Below, one piece after another: positions 33,241-41,234 of a stretch of 52,862 nt of DNA. The position numbers and the translations under genes are program-made. The notes below the pieces were generated by a model. It was not told where the DNA came from and ran no database searches. It saw only the letters and a list, made by a program, of their open reading frames with translations. The number at the start of each line of letters is the position of its first letter. Positions within the stretch are counted from its first letter, which is position 1. The stretch lies in assembly GCA_023379385.1 (NCBI GenBank), contig JAMCUS010000007.1, positions 1 through 52,862 of the forward strand, in the 5' to 3' direction. This DNA comes from Thermoplasmatota archaeon. GTDB lineage: Archaea; Thermoplasmatota; Thermoplasmata; Lutacidiplasmatales; JAMCUS01.

Positions 33241-33680
33241 ATCAATCCTTAAAGTATAGAACCTCATTCGTGTTCATGGCTAATCCACACCTCAGTTGCA
33301 ATCAGTTCAATGAGGCAGCCACCTTAGTTATGTGATTTAGCTCACAATTCAATATTGTACATGCGGGCATAATAAATATATCTGTAATGGATTCAAGACT
33401 TCTTTCGCCTTCACTGTCAATAACATATTCTATATCGTATCGTAAAGTTATTCCTTTTATTGACTATACGAACTGAAATCAATAATTAACTTTTGGAGGT
33501 TGTTATCCTGCTATTTCTGGTAAAAATATACTCCATTGCATCATGTTGAGGCGTCATTGATGGACATTTTGAGATAGATAGCCTAAAATATTACTTATGT
33601 AATAAATATTATGTAATATTTCCCTGCGTCAAGCAGGTTTATTATGGTATATATAGATATCAGTTGGAGGCAGGTATTGT
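33241..33680. other. Intergenic stretch before the STAND-type gene
   Basis: 440 bp without a recognisable gene. It holds the TTGAT target motif of element A (33241-33245), an inverted repeat with perfect 9-bp arms AAATATTAC/GTAATATTT (33586-33594 and 33613-33621), and TATATATA at 33648-33655, about 27 nt before the TTG at 33681. The inverted repeat lies just upstream of the TATA box and could bind a regulator. Confidence 0.45.
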
Positions 33681-36104
33681 TTGACATTTAATAAAGAGAA
33701 TATTTTGCAGAAATTGTTGCCGGGCAAAGGCAGTCCTGGAATCTCTATAATTCTGACAGGTGAGGAAGGGCTGGGCAAAAGCAGTTTATTGATGGAATTA
33801 AGAAATGATCTGCTGCAGAAAGGTGCATCCATCCTTTTTAGTAATGGAAAGGTAGGTAACAATACCCCCTATGGAGTTATTTACACATCTATAAAAGAGT
33901 TCAGGGAACGCATAGGTGGCATATCCATTCCACCCATCATACTATCAGGCATTGAAATGGAGCCTGACATATCATCTGATAGATTCAGGGCTCTGGAAAA
34001 CATTCTTCATGATATAAAGAATATAAACAAAGAATTCTCACCTCTAGTGGTGATGATTGACGATCTGGAGTATGCAGATTTAGGATCCCAGGAGTTCATA
34101 TCATATCTTACAAGAGCCATGAGTGACTTATCAGTATCCTTCATAGGAACTGTAGAATCCTTTACCAGCGTATCCAGCGATATAAAGGAACTCGTGAGAA
34201 ATCATGTCATAGAGTCTGTAAAGATAGAACCATATACAATAAATGAACTGGATAATATTCTGAGAAAAAAAGGGATCACTCTATCAGAAGAGCTGCTCAA
34301 CGAAGCGAATGGAAATCCGCTTAAGGCTATAAAGTTATTGAACAGGAATCAATACAGAATAGATGGTTTAAGCAAAACAGAGAAAGAGATACTGAAAGTA
34401 ACCTACCTGTATGGAGGAAGAATAAAGGTAATGCTTCTGATGGATGTTATCAGTGGTAGTGAGGATGAAATTGTGGACTCTATAGATAATCTGGTATCAA
34501 AAAACATAATTTACGAAGACACTTCGGATTACATATCCTATTCCCATCAGATGGATATGAATGACATAGGGAAGGTGATCACTGATAACGAAAAGAAAGA
34601 ATATTCAATGAAACTGATCAACAGCATAAAGAAAATACACGGCAGAAAGATGGAGGCTTATGCAAATATATTGTCCAAACTGTCTGAAAATATTGGTATT
34701 TACACAGATGCCTATATCTACGGTAGGGAACATATGCAGCACCTGTTGAAAGGATATGCAATAGAAGATGCCATAAAAGAGGGTACCAGATTAACAGAAC
34801 TGTATAAAAACAGAGGACTGGAAAAAGATAGCAGATGCCTGAAGGATGCAATAGATTTATATATAAAACTGGGTGAAATGAATTATGGTATGGGAAATAT
34901 ATCTGATGGAGAAAACTGCCTGAAAATCGCTCTGAATATGGCAGAGAGGTCCAGGGCAGTTGATAAGGAGCTCTATATTCATATAAGAATGGGAAGGGTA
35001 CACTTTAACGAGGGGGACTACGGGGTTGCACTTAACGAGTATGAAAAAGCACTCTCCATGATAGGCAATGGCAACGAAAAATACGAAGCACAGATAAATA
35101 ATTATATCGGCCATATATACGAAATGGAGGGTAAATATGTAAGGGCACTGGAATACTTCAAAAAAGCAGAGTCTATAGCCAAAAGCAACGGTATAGACGA
35201 GGAGATTGCCCATGCAATACATAGAATCGGAACCGTTCAATTTAATACAGGTGATATGGATAAAGCAGAAGCAGCCCTGAAGAAGGCAGAACATATAAGG
35301 GGAAATCTGGGATTGCTGAAGGAGCAGGGTTATTCACTCAATAACCTGGGCATTGTTGAAAATTTGAGAGGCAATTACGAAAAATCAATGGAGTATTATA
35401 AAAAGGCAAAGACAATAGCGGAGCGTATATCTGATATGAATAGCATAATCACTGTTAATACAAATATAGGCGATGTCTATACCGAATTTGGAGATTTTGA
35501 TAAGGCGGAGAAGATGTTTATAGAAAATATGGAACTGGCCACAAAAATAAATGATGCCTATACAAAGGCCCTTTCCTATTTTAATCTGGCGGATGTATAC
35601 CGTTACAGAGAATTATATGATAAGGCGAAGGAATATATTATAAGGACCCTGGAGGTGGTGAAAGAACATAATATTACTCAGATCCTTCCAGATGTATACA
35701 GTACCTTTGCGGAGATAGAAATAAAGCGTAATAACTATGTAGAGGCCATGTCGTATATAAAGCTGGGTTACGAATCAAATTCTACCTCTTTATCCAATAA
35801 GATAAGTCTGGCTGCTCTTAAACGGGTTGAAAGTCTCTACAACCAATATATGGGCAACTATGAAGTTGCAGAGAAACTTGTACAGGAGTCAATTGATCTT
35901 ACTATATCCATATCTTTAAAATTCACTTTGCCACAACTATACGATCAGTACGGCGATCTTCTATGCTTAATGAATAGACAAAAAGAGGGTCTAAATTATT
36001 ACACTGAATCAAGAAGGTTATACGATGAGATGGGCAACAGATACCGTTTTGAAATAGAAAATAAAAAAATTATGAAACTTACCGGCAAAGAAAATAACAG
36101 GTAA
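33681..36104 (+). CDS. STAND-like AAA ATPase with C-terminal TPR array
   Basis: An 807-residue protein. The N-terminal about 230 residues form a P-loop domain with Walker A GEEGLGKSS (27-35), Walker B PLVVMIDDLEYAD (about 127-139) and a sensor-like SFIGTVES strand. A winged-helix-like linker follows (LSKTEKEILKVTYLYGG). From about residue 390 to 790 there are around nine or ten TPR units, such as YIGHIYEMEGKYVRALEYFK and NLGIVENLRGNYEKSMEYY. No TM or recognised effector domain is present. Proteins of this build act as signal-responsive ATPase scaffolds (MalT/LuxR-like regulators, AAA_16-TPR). The start is TTG 33681, the only one that keeps the P-loop; GGAGG lies 10 nt upstream and a TATA box about 27 nt upstream. 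It is monocistronic. Confidence 0.82.
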   Translation: MTFNKENILQKLLPGKGSPGISIILTGEEGLGKSSLLMELRNDLLQKGASILFSNGKVGNNTPYGVIYTSIKEFRERIGGISIPPIILSGIEMEPDISSDRFRALENILHDIKNINKEFSPLVVMIDDLEYADLGSQEFISYLTRAMSDLSVSFIGTVESFTSVSSDIKELVRNHVIESVKIEPYTINELDNILRKKGITLSEELLNEANGNPLKAIKLLNRNQYRIDGLSKTEKEILKVTYLYGGRIKVMLLMDVISGSEDEIVDSIDNLVSKNIIYEDTSDYISYSHQMDMNDIGKVITDNEKKEYSMKLINSIKKIHGRKMEAYANILSKLSENIGIYTDAYIYGREHMQHLLKGYAIEDAIKEGTRLTELYKNRGLEKDSRCLKDAIDLYIKLGEMNYGMGNISDGENCLKIALNMAERSRAVDKELYIHIRMGRVHFNEGDYGVALNEYEKALSMIGNGNEKYEAQINNYIGHIYEMEGKYVRALEYFKKAESIAKSNGIDEEIAHAIHRIGTVQFNTGDMDKAEAALKKAEHIRGNLGLLKEQGYSLNNLGIVENLRGNYEKSMEYYKKAKTIAERISDMNSIITVNTNIGDVYTEFGDFDKAEKMFIENMELATKINDAYTKALSYFNLADVYRYRELYDKAKEYIIRTLEVVKEHNITQILPDVYSTFAEIEIKRNNYVEAMSYIKLGYESNSTSLSNKISLAALKRVESLYNQYMGNYEVAEKLVQESIDLTISISLKFTLPQLYDQYGDLLCLMNRQKEGLNYYTESRRLYDEMGNRYRFEIENKKIMKLTGKENNR

Positions 36105-36146
36105 ATCGTTTAACCAGGGTACAGTTAAAAATTAAAAGTAATATAT

Positions 36147-36671
36147 TCACTCAAATTCCGCAATTCTGTGCCACCATTTTATTCTCTTTTCCAGGATATA
36201 ATCCACTGAATATCTGCTTGAACCGTAGGTGGTGTTGATCAGGATCAGCGCCAAAAATACAAATGCATATATTATTCCTGTACCTATATCTGTTGCGCCG
36301 GGTCCGTAAGGTCCACCGAAACCTTCGGGAACACTCCATATTATCAGGCTAAGGGCAATGCCTGCAATGTAGGTGACCTTCCTCATTCCACCAGCAATAA
36401 GCGCTATTCCAAGCAGCAATTCGCCAATGCCTACTGAATATAGCCACAGAGCTGGATTTGAATTTACAGCAACAGCCCAGAAGTGAAACCATGGCTGTAA
36501 CCACAGGGGCTGTCCATTGCCAACTTCCTGGATCATTGAGACATAGCTATTTACCATGCCTTTTTGAAATTTCAGGGCGCCATCAACAAGCCAGACTATA
36601 CCAAAAATTACACGAATAAAGGTTTTTATCTCTAATCTCCATTTTTTGATCCATCCCACTGTTTCGACCAT
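36147..36671 (-). CDS. DoxX/DoxD-like membrane protein
   Basis: A 174-residue protein with four TM helices: FIRVIFGIVWLVDGALKF, a central pair around YSVGIGELLLGIALIAGG and YIAGIALSLIIWSVPEG, and IIYAFVFLALILI. The FGIVWLVDGALKFQKG motif and GPGATDIGTGIIYAF loop are typical of the DoxX / thiosulfate:quinone oxidoreductase DoxD superfamily. Function in this organism is open: quinone-linked oxidation or an uncharacterised membrane role. It is convergent with the STAND-type gene. Confidence 0.78.
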   Translation of the reverse strand: MVETVGWIKKWRLEIKTFIRVIFGIVWLVDGALKFQKGMVNSYVSMIQEVGNGQPLWLQPWFHFWAVAVNSNPALWLYSVGIGELLLGIALIAGGMRKVTYIAGIALSLIIWSVPEGFGGPYGPGATDIGTGIIYAFVFLALILINTTYGSSRYSVDYILEKRIKWWHRIAEFE

Positions 36672-36741
36672 GAACCATCCCTTCCATATACAGGAGCCAT
36701 GAATATATATTTATATTCTGGCATCAAATAGAGAGGTGATG

Positions 36742-37143
36742 TCACTGGTATTCGTCATTGAGATCAATTTTACCCTGTTCCTGACCCGTCTTTTTCATCT
36801 CATTCAGAGCTGATGAAATATTCTTTTGAAACATATCATATTTCTCCTTCAGTTTTGCTTCCTGTGTTTCTATTGATTTTAATCTCATACCTGTGGTTTC
36901 CTTTATTTCTACAAGTTCTTTTTCAATTGACTCCTTGGAAATCCCTTTAACCATTATAGAACCCACCGATTTATATAGAACCACATCTGCAGGCTGTTCT
37001 TTTAATAAATCCAGAGCCTGTTCTGATTCACTAATTTTGCTCTGTAGCTGCATTTTCTGCTGTAAAATGATCTGCAGTTGAGCTTCAATCTTTTGATATT
37101 CAATAATATCTTTCTGAATTTTCTGTGGTATCATATTTATCAC
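36742..37143 (-). CDS. pfdB: Prefoldin subunit beta
   Basis: A 133-residue protein with two long coiled-coil helices flanking a beta-hairpin (LYKSVGSIMVKGISKESIEKEL, shown here in parts: LYKSVGSIMV and KGISKESIEKEL). It has the typical N-terminal PQKIQKDIIEYQKIEAQLQ helix. Archaeal prefoldin (two alpha, four beta subunits) captures unfolded proteins and hands them to the thermosome. The start is GTG 37143 or ATG 37134. Confidence 0.92.
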   Translation of the reverse strand: MINMIPQKIQKDIIEYQKIEAQLQIILQQKMQLQSKISESEQALDLLKEQPADVVLYKSVGSIMVKGISKESIEKELVEIKETTGMRLKSIETQEAKLKEKYDMFQKNISSALNEMKKTGQEQGKIDLNDEYQ

Positions 37144-37339
37144 GTAAATAGAATATCAATTAATGTTAATAAACGTATTGGTAGATTCCATAGCAAAACA
37201 ACTGACCAGATCGTACTGTCAGAAAATGAGATTGATAATGATGTTAAACAATTCAATTTTTGCGCTTGATATATTTTTTCAAAGCATCTGGTTTACTGAT
37301 GCTGTTAAACACGCAACGGAATGTAAAAAATAAAAATAA

Positions 37340-38575
37340 TTAAAAGAGCAACTTTCCGTTTTTAACGGAATATTTACCGTTAACCATAACATCCCTTATA
37401 GCAGATCTATCAGAGGCGTAAACAAGATTGGATATTATACGGGAGGCATCAAAAGGTTGAAATGCTACATTCTTACTATTGAAAAATATAAGGTCCGCCT
37501 TCTTGCCCGGTTCTACAGATCCAATGATATGGTCTGAGTTGAGCACCTCTGCACCCTCTATTGTAGCCATGTCCAGTACCTCCTGTGCTTTCATAACCTC
37601 TGCATTCCACTTGCTATATTTATGCAAAATCGCTGTGAGCTTCATTTCCCACAACATATTGAGAGAGTTATTGGAAACCACACTATCTGTGCCTATGGAG
37701 GTTTTCACATGTTTTTTTCTCATTTCCGGAATTGGTGCTATACCACCGGTTGCAAGCTTCATGTTTGAGGTGGGGCAGTGGCTTACCCTGACATTTTTAT
37801 CAGCGAATATATCGATCTCCCTGTCTGTAAGCCATACCGAGTGCGCAGCAACTGTACTGGAATTCAAAAATTCAATTCTGTCCAACCACTCTACAGGTCT
37901 CAAACCTGTCTTTTTTATATGTTCATTGACTTCTCTTCTTGTTTCTGATAAGTGCATATGCACATAGCTACCGTATTTATCGGCGAGTTCTCTTGCCTTG
38001 TGAAATGTTTCCTCAGACGCCACATATACCCCCTGAACACCTACAGATGGTGTGACTAACTCGTGTTTTTCCTCTTTTATTCTCTCCATAAACCTTCTGC
38101 AATTATCGATTGGATTGCCTTTCTGCGTGGTATATTCCTGATCCAGAACCGCCCATGCAGCATGCATTCTTATATTGTACCTTTCTGCAATATTTGCAAT
38201 TTTATCTTCCGAGTAATAAAGATCTGCAAAGGTGGTTATCCCGCCTAACAGCATCTCCTTTATTCCTAAAATAGCACCTTCCTCCACATCCTTTTCTGTT
38301 CTTTCTGCATCATACCTGAAGGTGGTAGACAGAAAGTCATCAAAGGAGACATCATCAGCTATGGCTTTCATCTGTGACATAGCCACATGTGCATGTGTAT
38401 TTATAAACCCTGGAGAAACGATATCTCCGCTGTAATCCACTGTATTGTCTGCATCTCCGCTATATTTACCCACAGAAACTATTTTATCGTTTTCTAATAA
38501 TATATCTCCAAAGATCAGGTCCCTATTGACATTCTCTGTTAAAATCCATAAATTCTTTAAAAGGGTTGTTGTCAT
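37340..38575 (-). CDS. mtaD: MTA/SAH-type deaminase (TrzA/AtzA amidohydrolase family)
   Basis: A 411-residue metal-dependent amidohydrolase. Ligands are visible: NTHAHVAM (HxH, about 61-67), HMHLSETRREV (about 208-218), the His in AAHSVW, and the Asp in GTDSVVSNNSLNM. The sequence matches 5'-methylthioadenosine/S-adenosylhomocysteine deaminases, which clear the by-products of methylation and polyamine synthesis by converting them to inosine derivatives. It starts 20 bp after the Alba gene, with an AGGATG-type SD, and probably shares its transcript. Confidence 0.87.
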   Translation of the reverse strand: MTTTLLKNLWILTENVNRDLIFGDILLENDKIVSVGKYSGDADNTVDYSGDIVSPGFINTHAHVAMSQMKAIADDVSFDDFLSTTFRYDAERTEKDVEEGAILGIKEMLLGGITTFADLYYSEDKIANIAERYNIRMHAAWAVLDQEYTTQKGNPIDNCRRFMERIKEEKHELVTPSVGVQGVYVASEETFHKARELADKYGSYVHMHLSETRREVNEHIKKTGLRPVEWLDRIEFLNSSTVAAHSVWLTDREIDIFADKNVRVSHCPTSNMKLATGGIAPIPEMRKKHVKTSIGTDSVVSNNSLNMLWEMKLTAILHKYSKWNAEVMKAQEVLDMATIEGAEVLNSDHIIGSVEPGKKADLIFFNSKNVAFQPFDASRIISNLVYASDRSAIRDVMVNGKYSVKNGKLLF

Positions 38576-38595
38576 TGAATCATCCTGATCAATGA

Positions 38596-38877
38596 TTAAT
38601 GCTGCTTGCCTATTGTTATCTCTATTGACGAAACGTTGGAAGGCCTTCCATCTCTGTTGGTGAGTACCTCTGTACCAATCGTAATGCTTTTTACAGTCGC
38701 TACGTTCTGTAAAAATCTATTTCTAACAACCTCGGCCACGTCAACAGCTCTCGATATTGCCGTTCCCCTTGCCTTAATTTTTACCTCGTCCGATCCACTA
38801 TTGAATTGAGTTACAACGGCCAGCACATAGTTCATCGTGGGTTTATTCCCAACGAATATATTGTTATCATCGGTCAT
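38596..38877 (-). CDS. albA: Chromatin protein Alba
   Basis: A 93-residue Alba protein with [18 protein letters not shown] at the N-terminus (the DNA-binding Lys in the GNKP loop), [20 protein letters not shown] in the middle and the C-terminal SSIEITIGK strand. It is a dimeric DNA/RNA-binding protein of archaeal chromatin. A strong SD (AAAGGAGGAT) precedes the ATG, and a BRE/TATA-like GGTTTAAAT stands further upstream. Confidence 0.95.
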   Translation of the reverse strand: MTDDNNIFVGNKPTMNYVLAVVTQFNSGSDEVKIKARGTAISRAVDVAEVVRNRFLQNVATVKSITIGTEVLTNRDGRPSNVSSIEITIGKQH

Positions 38878-38989
38878 ATTAGATCCTCCTTTGACGCTAT
38901 GATAGTAATCTTCACATTTAAACCTTTTGTTTAACTACATTTATTATGAAAATAATATATTTATTGTGTAATCAAGTGAACGGATGATT

Positions 38990-39472
38990 TCACATACTCT
39001 GTTCTAATCTGGATAATTCAGATTCAACTTCACTGTAGTTTGGCTCTATTGCTGGATTATCTGATATCCAGATATATTTTAAAACGCCGGTTTTATCTAC
39101 AATAAAGATGGATCTTTTGGATACAGTTAAAGAGGGTATATTTGCGAAATTTTCATGTATTATGCCATATCTCCTGCTCACTTCGCGTGCGTGATCACTG
39201 AGAAGATCAAACGTTATGTTGTTCTGTTTCCTGAATGCCGCAAGTGAAAATGGTGAATCTACACTGATACCCAGTACCTTCGCATTGAGCCTGTTGAAAT
39301 TACTCATGGAATCACGTATGGTGCATAATTCTTTTGTGCATACAGAGGTAAATGCTCCTGGAAAAAAAGCTAAAACCAGGTTATTTCCCTTAAATTCAGA
39401 TAACTTTCTCATTTTTAGGTTGACATCTGGCAATTCAAATTCTGGAGACACCTCTCCTATTTTCAAACGCAT
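38990..39472 (-). CDS. Peroxiredoxin (AhpC/TSA, Bcp-like)
   Basis: A thioredoxin-fold peroxidase of about 160 residues. The peroxidatic Cys lies in PGAFTSVCTKELC with a second Cys five residues later (CX4C), as in Bcp-type enzymes. Other family features are FELPDVN near the start, VLGISVDSPFSLAAFRK, and SIFIVDKTGVLKYIW. It reduces hydrogen peroxide and organic peroxides. ATG 39472 is preferred over ATG 39487 because a TATA box (39503-39510) places the transcript start near 39480 and GGTG lies a few bases before it. Confidence 0.9.
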   Translation of the reverse strand: MRLKIGEVSPEFELPDVNLKMRKLSEFKGNNLVLAFFPGAFTSVCTKELCTIRDSMSNFNRLNAKVLGISVDSPFSLAAFRKQNNITFDLLSDHAREVSRRYGIIHENFANIPSLTVSKRSIFIVDKTGVLKYIWISDNPAIEPNYSEVESELSRLEQSM

Positions 39473-39622
39473 GGTAACACCGTTCATTCAATACATCTTA
39501 CATTATATAAGTTTTTAAGCGATTAATGTAGCGGGTAAAGGAAAACGGTTAAAGAGAGGTTATACTATCTATCATTGTTATGCATATACCAACTTGCATC
39601 AGAAGCGGGTGATAATAGCTAA

Positions 39623-41149
39623 ATGGGACGTACAGGGCTATCCAGTCATGATAAAAAATACATTCTTGCAATAGATGAGGGAACCAGTTCTCTCAGAGCT
39701 ATTTTATTTGATGAAGAGATGCACATTATTGGAAAAACGCAATACGGGATAACGCAGTATACACCTTCTGCCGATCGGGTTGAACATGATCCTGATGAGA
39801 TCTGGCAAAAACAGCTTGCGGCAATGAAGGAAACCATAGGTAAATCAGGTGTGAATCCCTCTAACATTGCCTCCATAGGCATAACCAATCAACGGGAGAC
39901 TGTAGTTATCTGGGATAAGGGGACAGGCAGGGCACTGTACAGGGCTATTGTGTGGCAGGATAGAAGAGGATCCGCTTACACCGAATGGTTGAAAATACAT
40001 TATTCGGATACAGTAAAGAAAAAAACAGGCCTTATTCCAGATCCATATTTCAGTGCATCTAAAATCAAATGGTTGTTAGAGAATAAACCAGGATTATATA
40101 AAAAAGCAAAAACTGGCAATCTACTCTTCGGCACCATCGATTCATGGCTAATATGGAATCTTACCGGTGGTAAGGTTCATGCAACGGATCATACCAATGC
40201 GTCACGCACCATGCTATACAATATTGAAAAAATGGAATGGGATACTGATCTTCTGGAACTATTCAGGATACCCCATTCCATATTGCCAGATGTAAATGCA
40301 AGCTCTGCGGAATATGGATATACAGCAGGCCACTTTTTTGGCACGGAGATACCCATAACCGGTGTCATAGGTGATCAGCAGGCTGCACTTTACGGGGAAT
40401 TAGCACATAAGAGAGGAGAGGTAAAATGCACATACGGAACGGGCAATTTCGTACTCGTTAGTACAGGTAGTGATATCGTAAGGGCAAAGAACCTGCTGAC
40501 AACAATTGCATGGAGTTCTCCTGGCAGAATAACCTATGCACTGGAGGGATCTATTTTTATAACAGGAGCGGCTGTCCAATGGTTGAGGGACGGTATAGGC
40601 ATTATAAATAATTACAAAGATCTGGAGATCATGGCTAAACGTGTAAACTCATCCGAAGGATTGTATTTTGTCCCTGCCCTGACAGGCATGGGTACGCCAT
40701 ACTGGGATCCCTACGCAAGAGGCGTACTCATAGGCATAACAAGAAGAACAACCAGGGAGCATATCGCAAGGGCTGTCATAGAATCAGAAGCATATCTTAC
40801 AAAAGAGGTGATAGACCTCATTGAAATGGAGCTCGGAACGGATATAAAATCGCTAAAGGTAGATGGGGGCGGCTCCGAAAATGATACGCTTATGCAGTTC
40901 CAGGCAGATATACTGAATAAAGATCTTATTAAACCAGCAGTTATAGAAACAACCTCTATGGGCGCTGCCTTCGTAGCAGGGATTACTACCGGATACTGGA
41001 ATAACGAAAGGGAGATGGCATCTACCTGGAGAGCCGGTAAAGAATTTCACCCTTCAATGAGCAATGAAGAAAGAGGGAGGCTTTATAACGGATGGAAGGA
41101 GGCGGTTAAACGATCTTTAAAATGGGGTAGCATCGTTGAGCCAGTTTGA
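39623..41149 (+). CDS. glpK: Glycerol kinase
   Basis: A 508-residue FGGY-family kinase. Motifs include the phosphate-1 loop AIDEGTSSLRAILFDE, GITNQRETVVIWD, RAIVWQDRR, the DHTNASRTMLYNI segment, VIGDQQAALYGE with the catalytic Asp, YGTGNFVL, and the adenosine loop KVDGGGSENDTLMQFQAD. It phosphorylates glycerol to glycerol 3-phosphate. In this lineage it could feed ether-lipid backbone or glycerol use. It is transcribed alone, 135 bp after the divergent peroxiredoxin. Confidence 0.93.
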   Translation: MGRTGLSSHDKKYILAIDEGTSSLRAILFDEEMHIIGKTQYGITQYTPSADRVEHDPDEIWQKQLAAMKETIGKSGVNPSNIASIGITNQRETVVIWDKGTGRALYRAIVWQDRRGSAYTEWLKIHYSDTVKKKTGLIPDPYFSASKIKWLLENKPGLYKKAKTGNLLFGTIDSWLIWNLTGGKVHATDHTNASRTMLYNIEKMEWDTDLLELFRIPHSILPDVNASSAEYGYTAGHFFGTEIPITGVIGDQQAALYGELAHKRGEVKCTYGTGNFVLVSTGSDIVRAKNLLTTIAWSSPGRITYALEGSIFITGAAVQWLRDGIGIINNYKDLEIMAKRVNSSEGLYFVPALTGMGTPYWDPYARGVLIGITRRTTREHIARAVIESEAYLTKEVIDLIEMELGTDIKSLKVDGGGSENDTLMQFQADILNKDLIKPAVIETTSMGAAFVAGITTGYWNNEREMASTWRAGKEFHPSMSNEERGRLYNGWKEAVKRSLKWGSIVEPV

Positions 41150-41203
41150 TTGCGCGGTTGTATGTTATATTTTAATAATATTAGGCATATATATTATAAG
41201 AAG

Positions 41204-41212
41204 GTTTATATA
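41204..41212 (+). promoter_or_regulatory. TATA box of the second surface-protein gene
   Basis: TTTATATAT preceded by AAGG lies about 27 nt before the ATG at 41235, again pointing to a leaderless transcript. Confidence 0.5.
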
Positions 41213-41234
41213 TGTAAAATTCAATTGAACATAT

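Noticed and set aside
31912-33267. N-terminal extension of the TnpB frame to 33267
   Set aside because: The extra 47 codons run through the element's left-end hairpin and lack homology; the family start MIKTYQYRLYPNKK at 33126 is correct.
23276-33466. Shared word TTTTATTGACTATAC near 23277 and 33452
   Set aside because: Only 15 bp in AT-rich DNA, with no similarity outside; can arise by chance.
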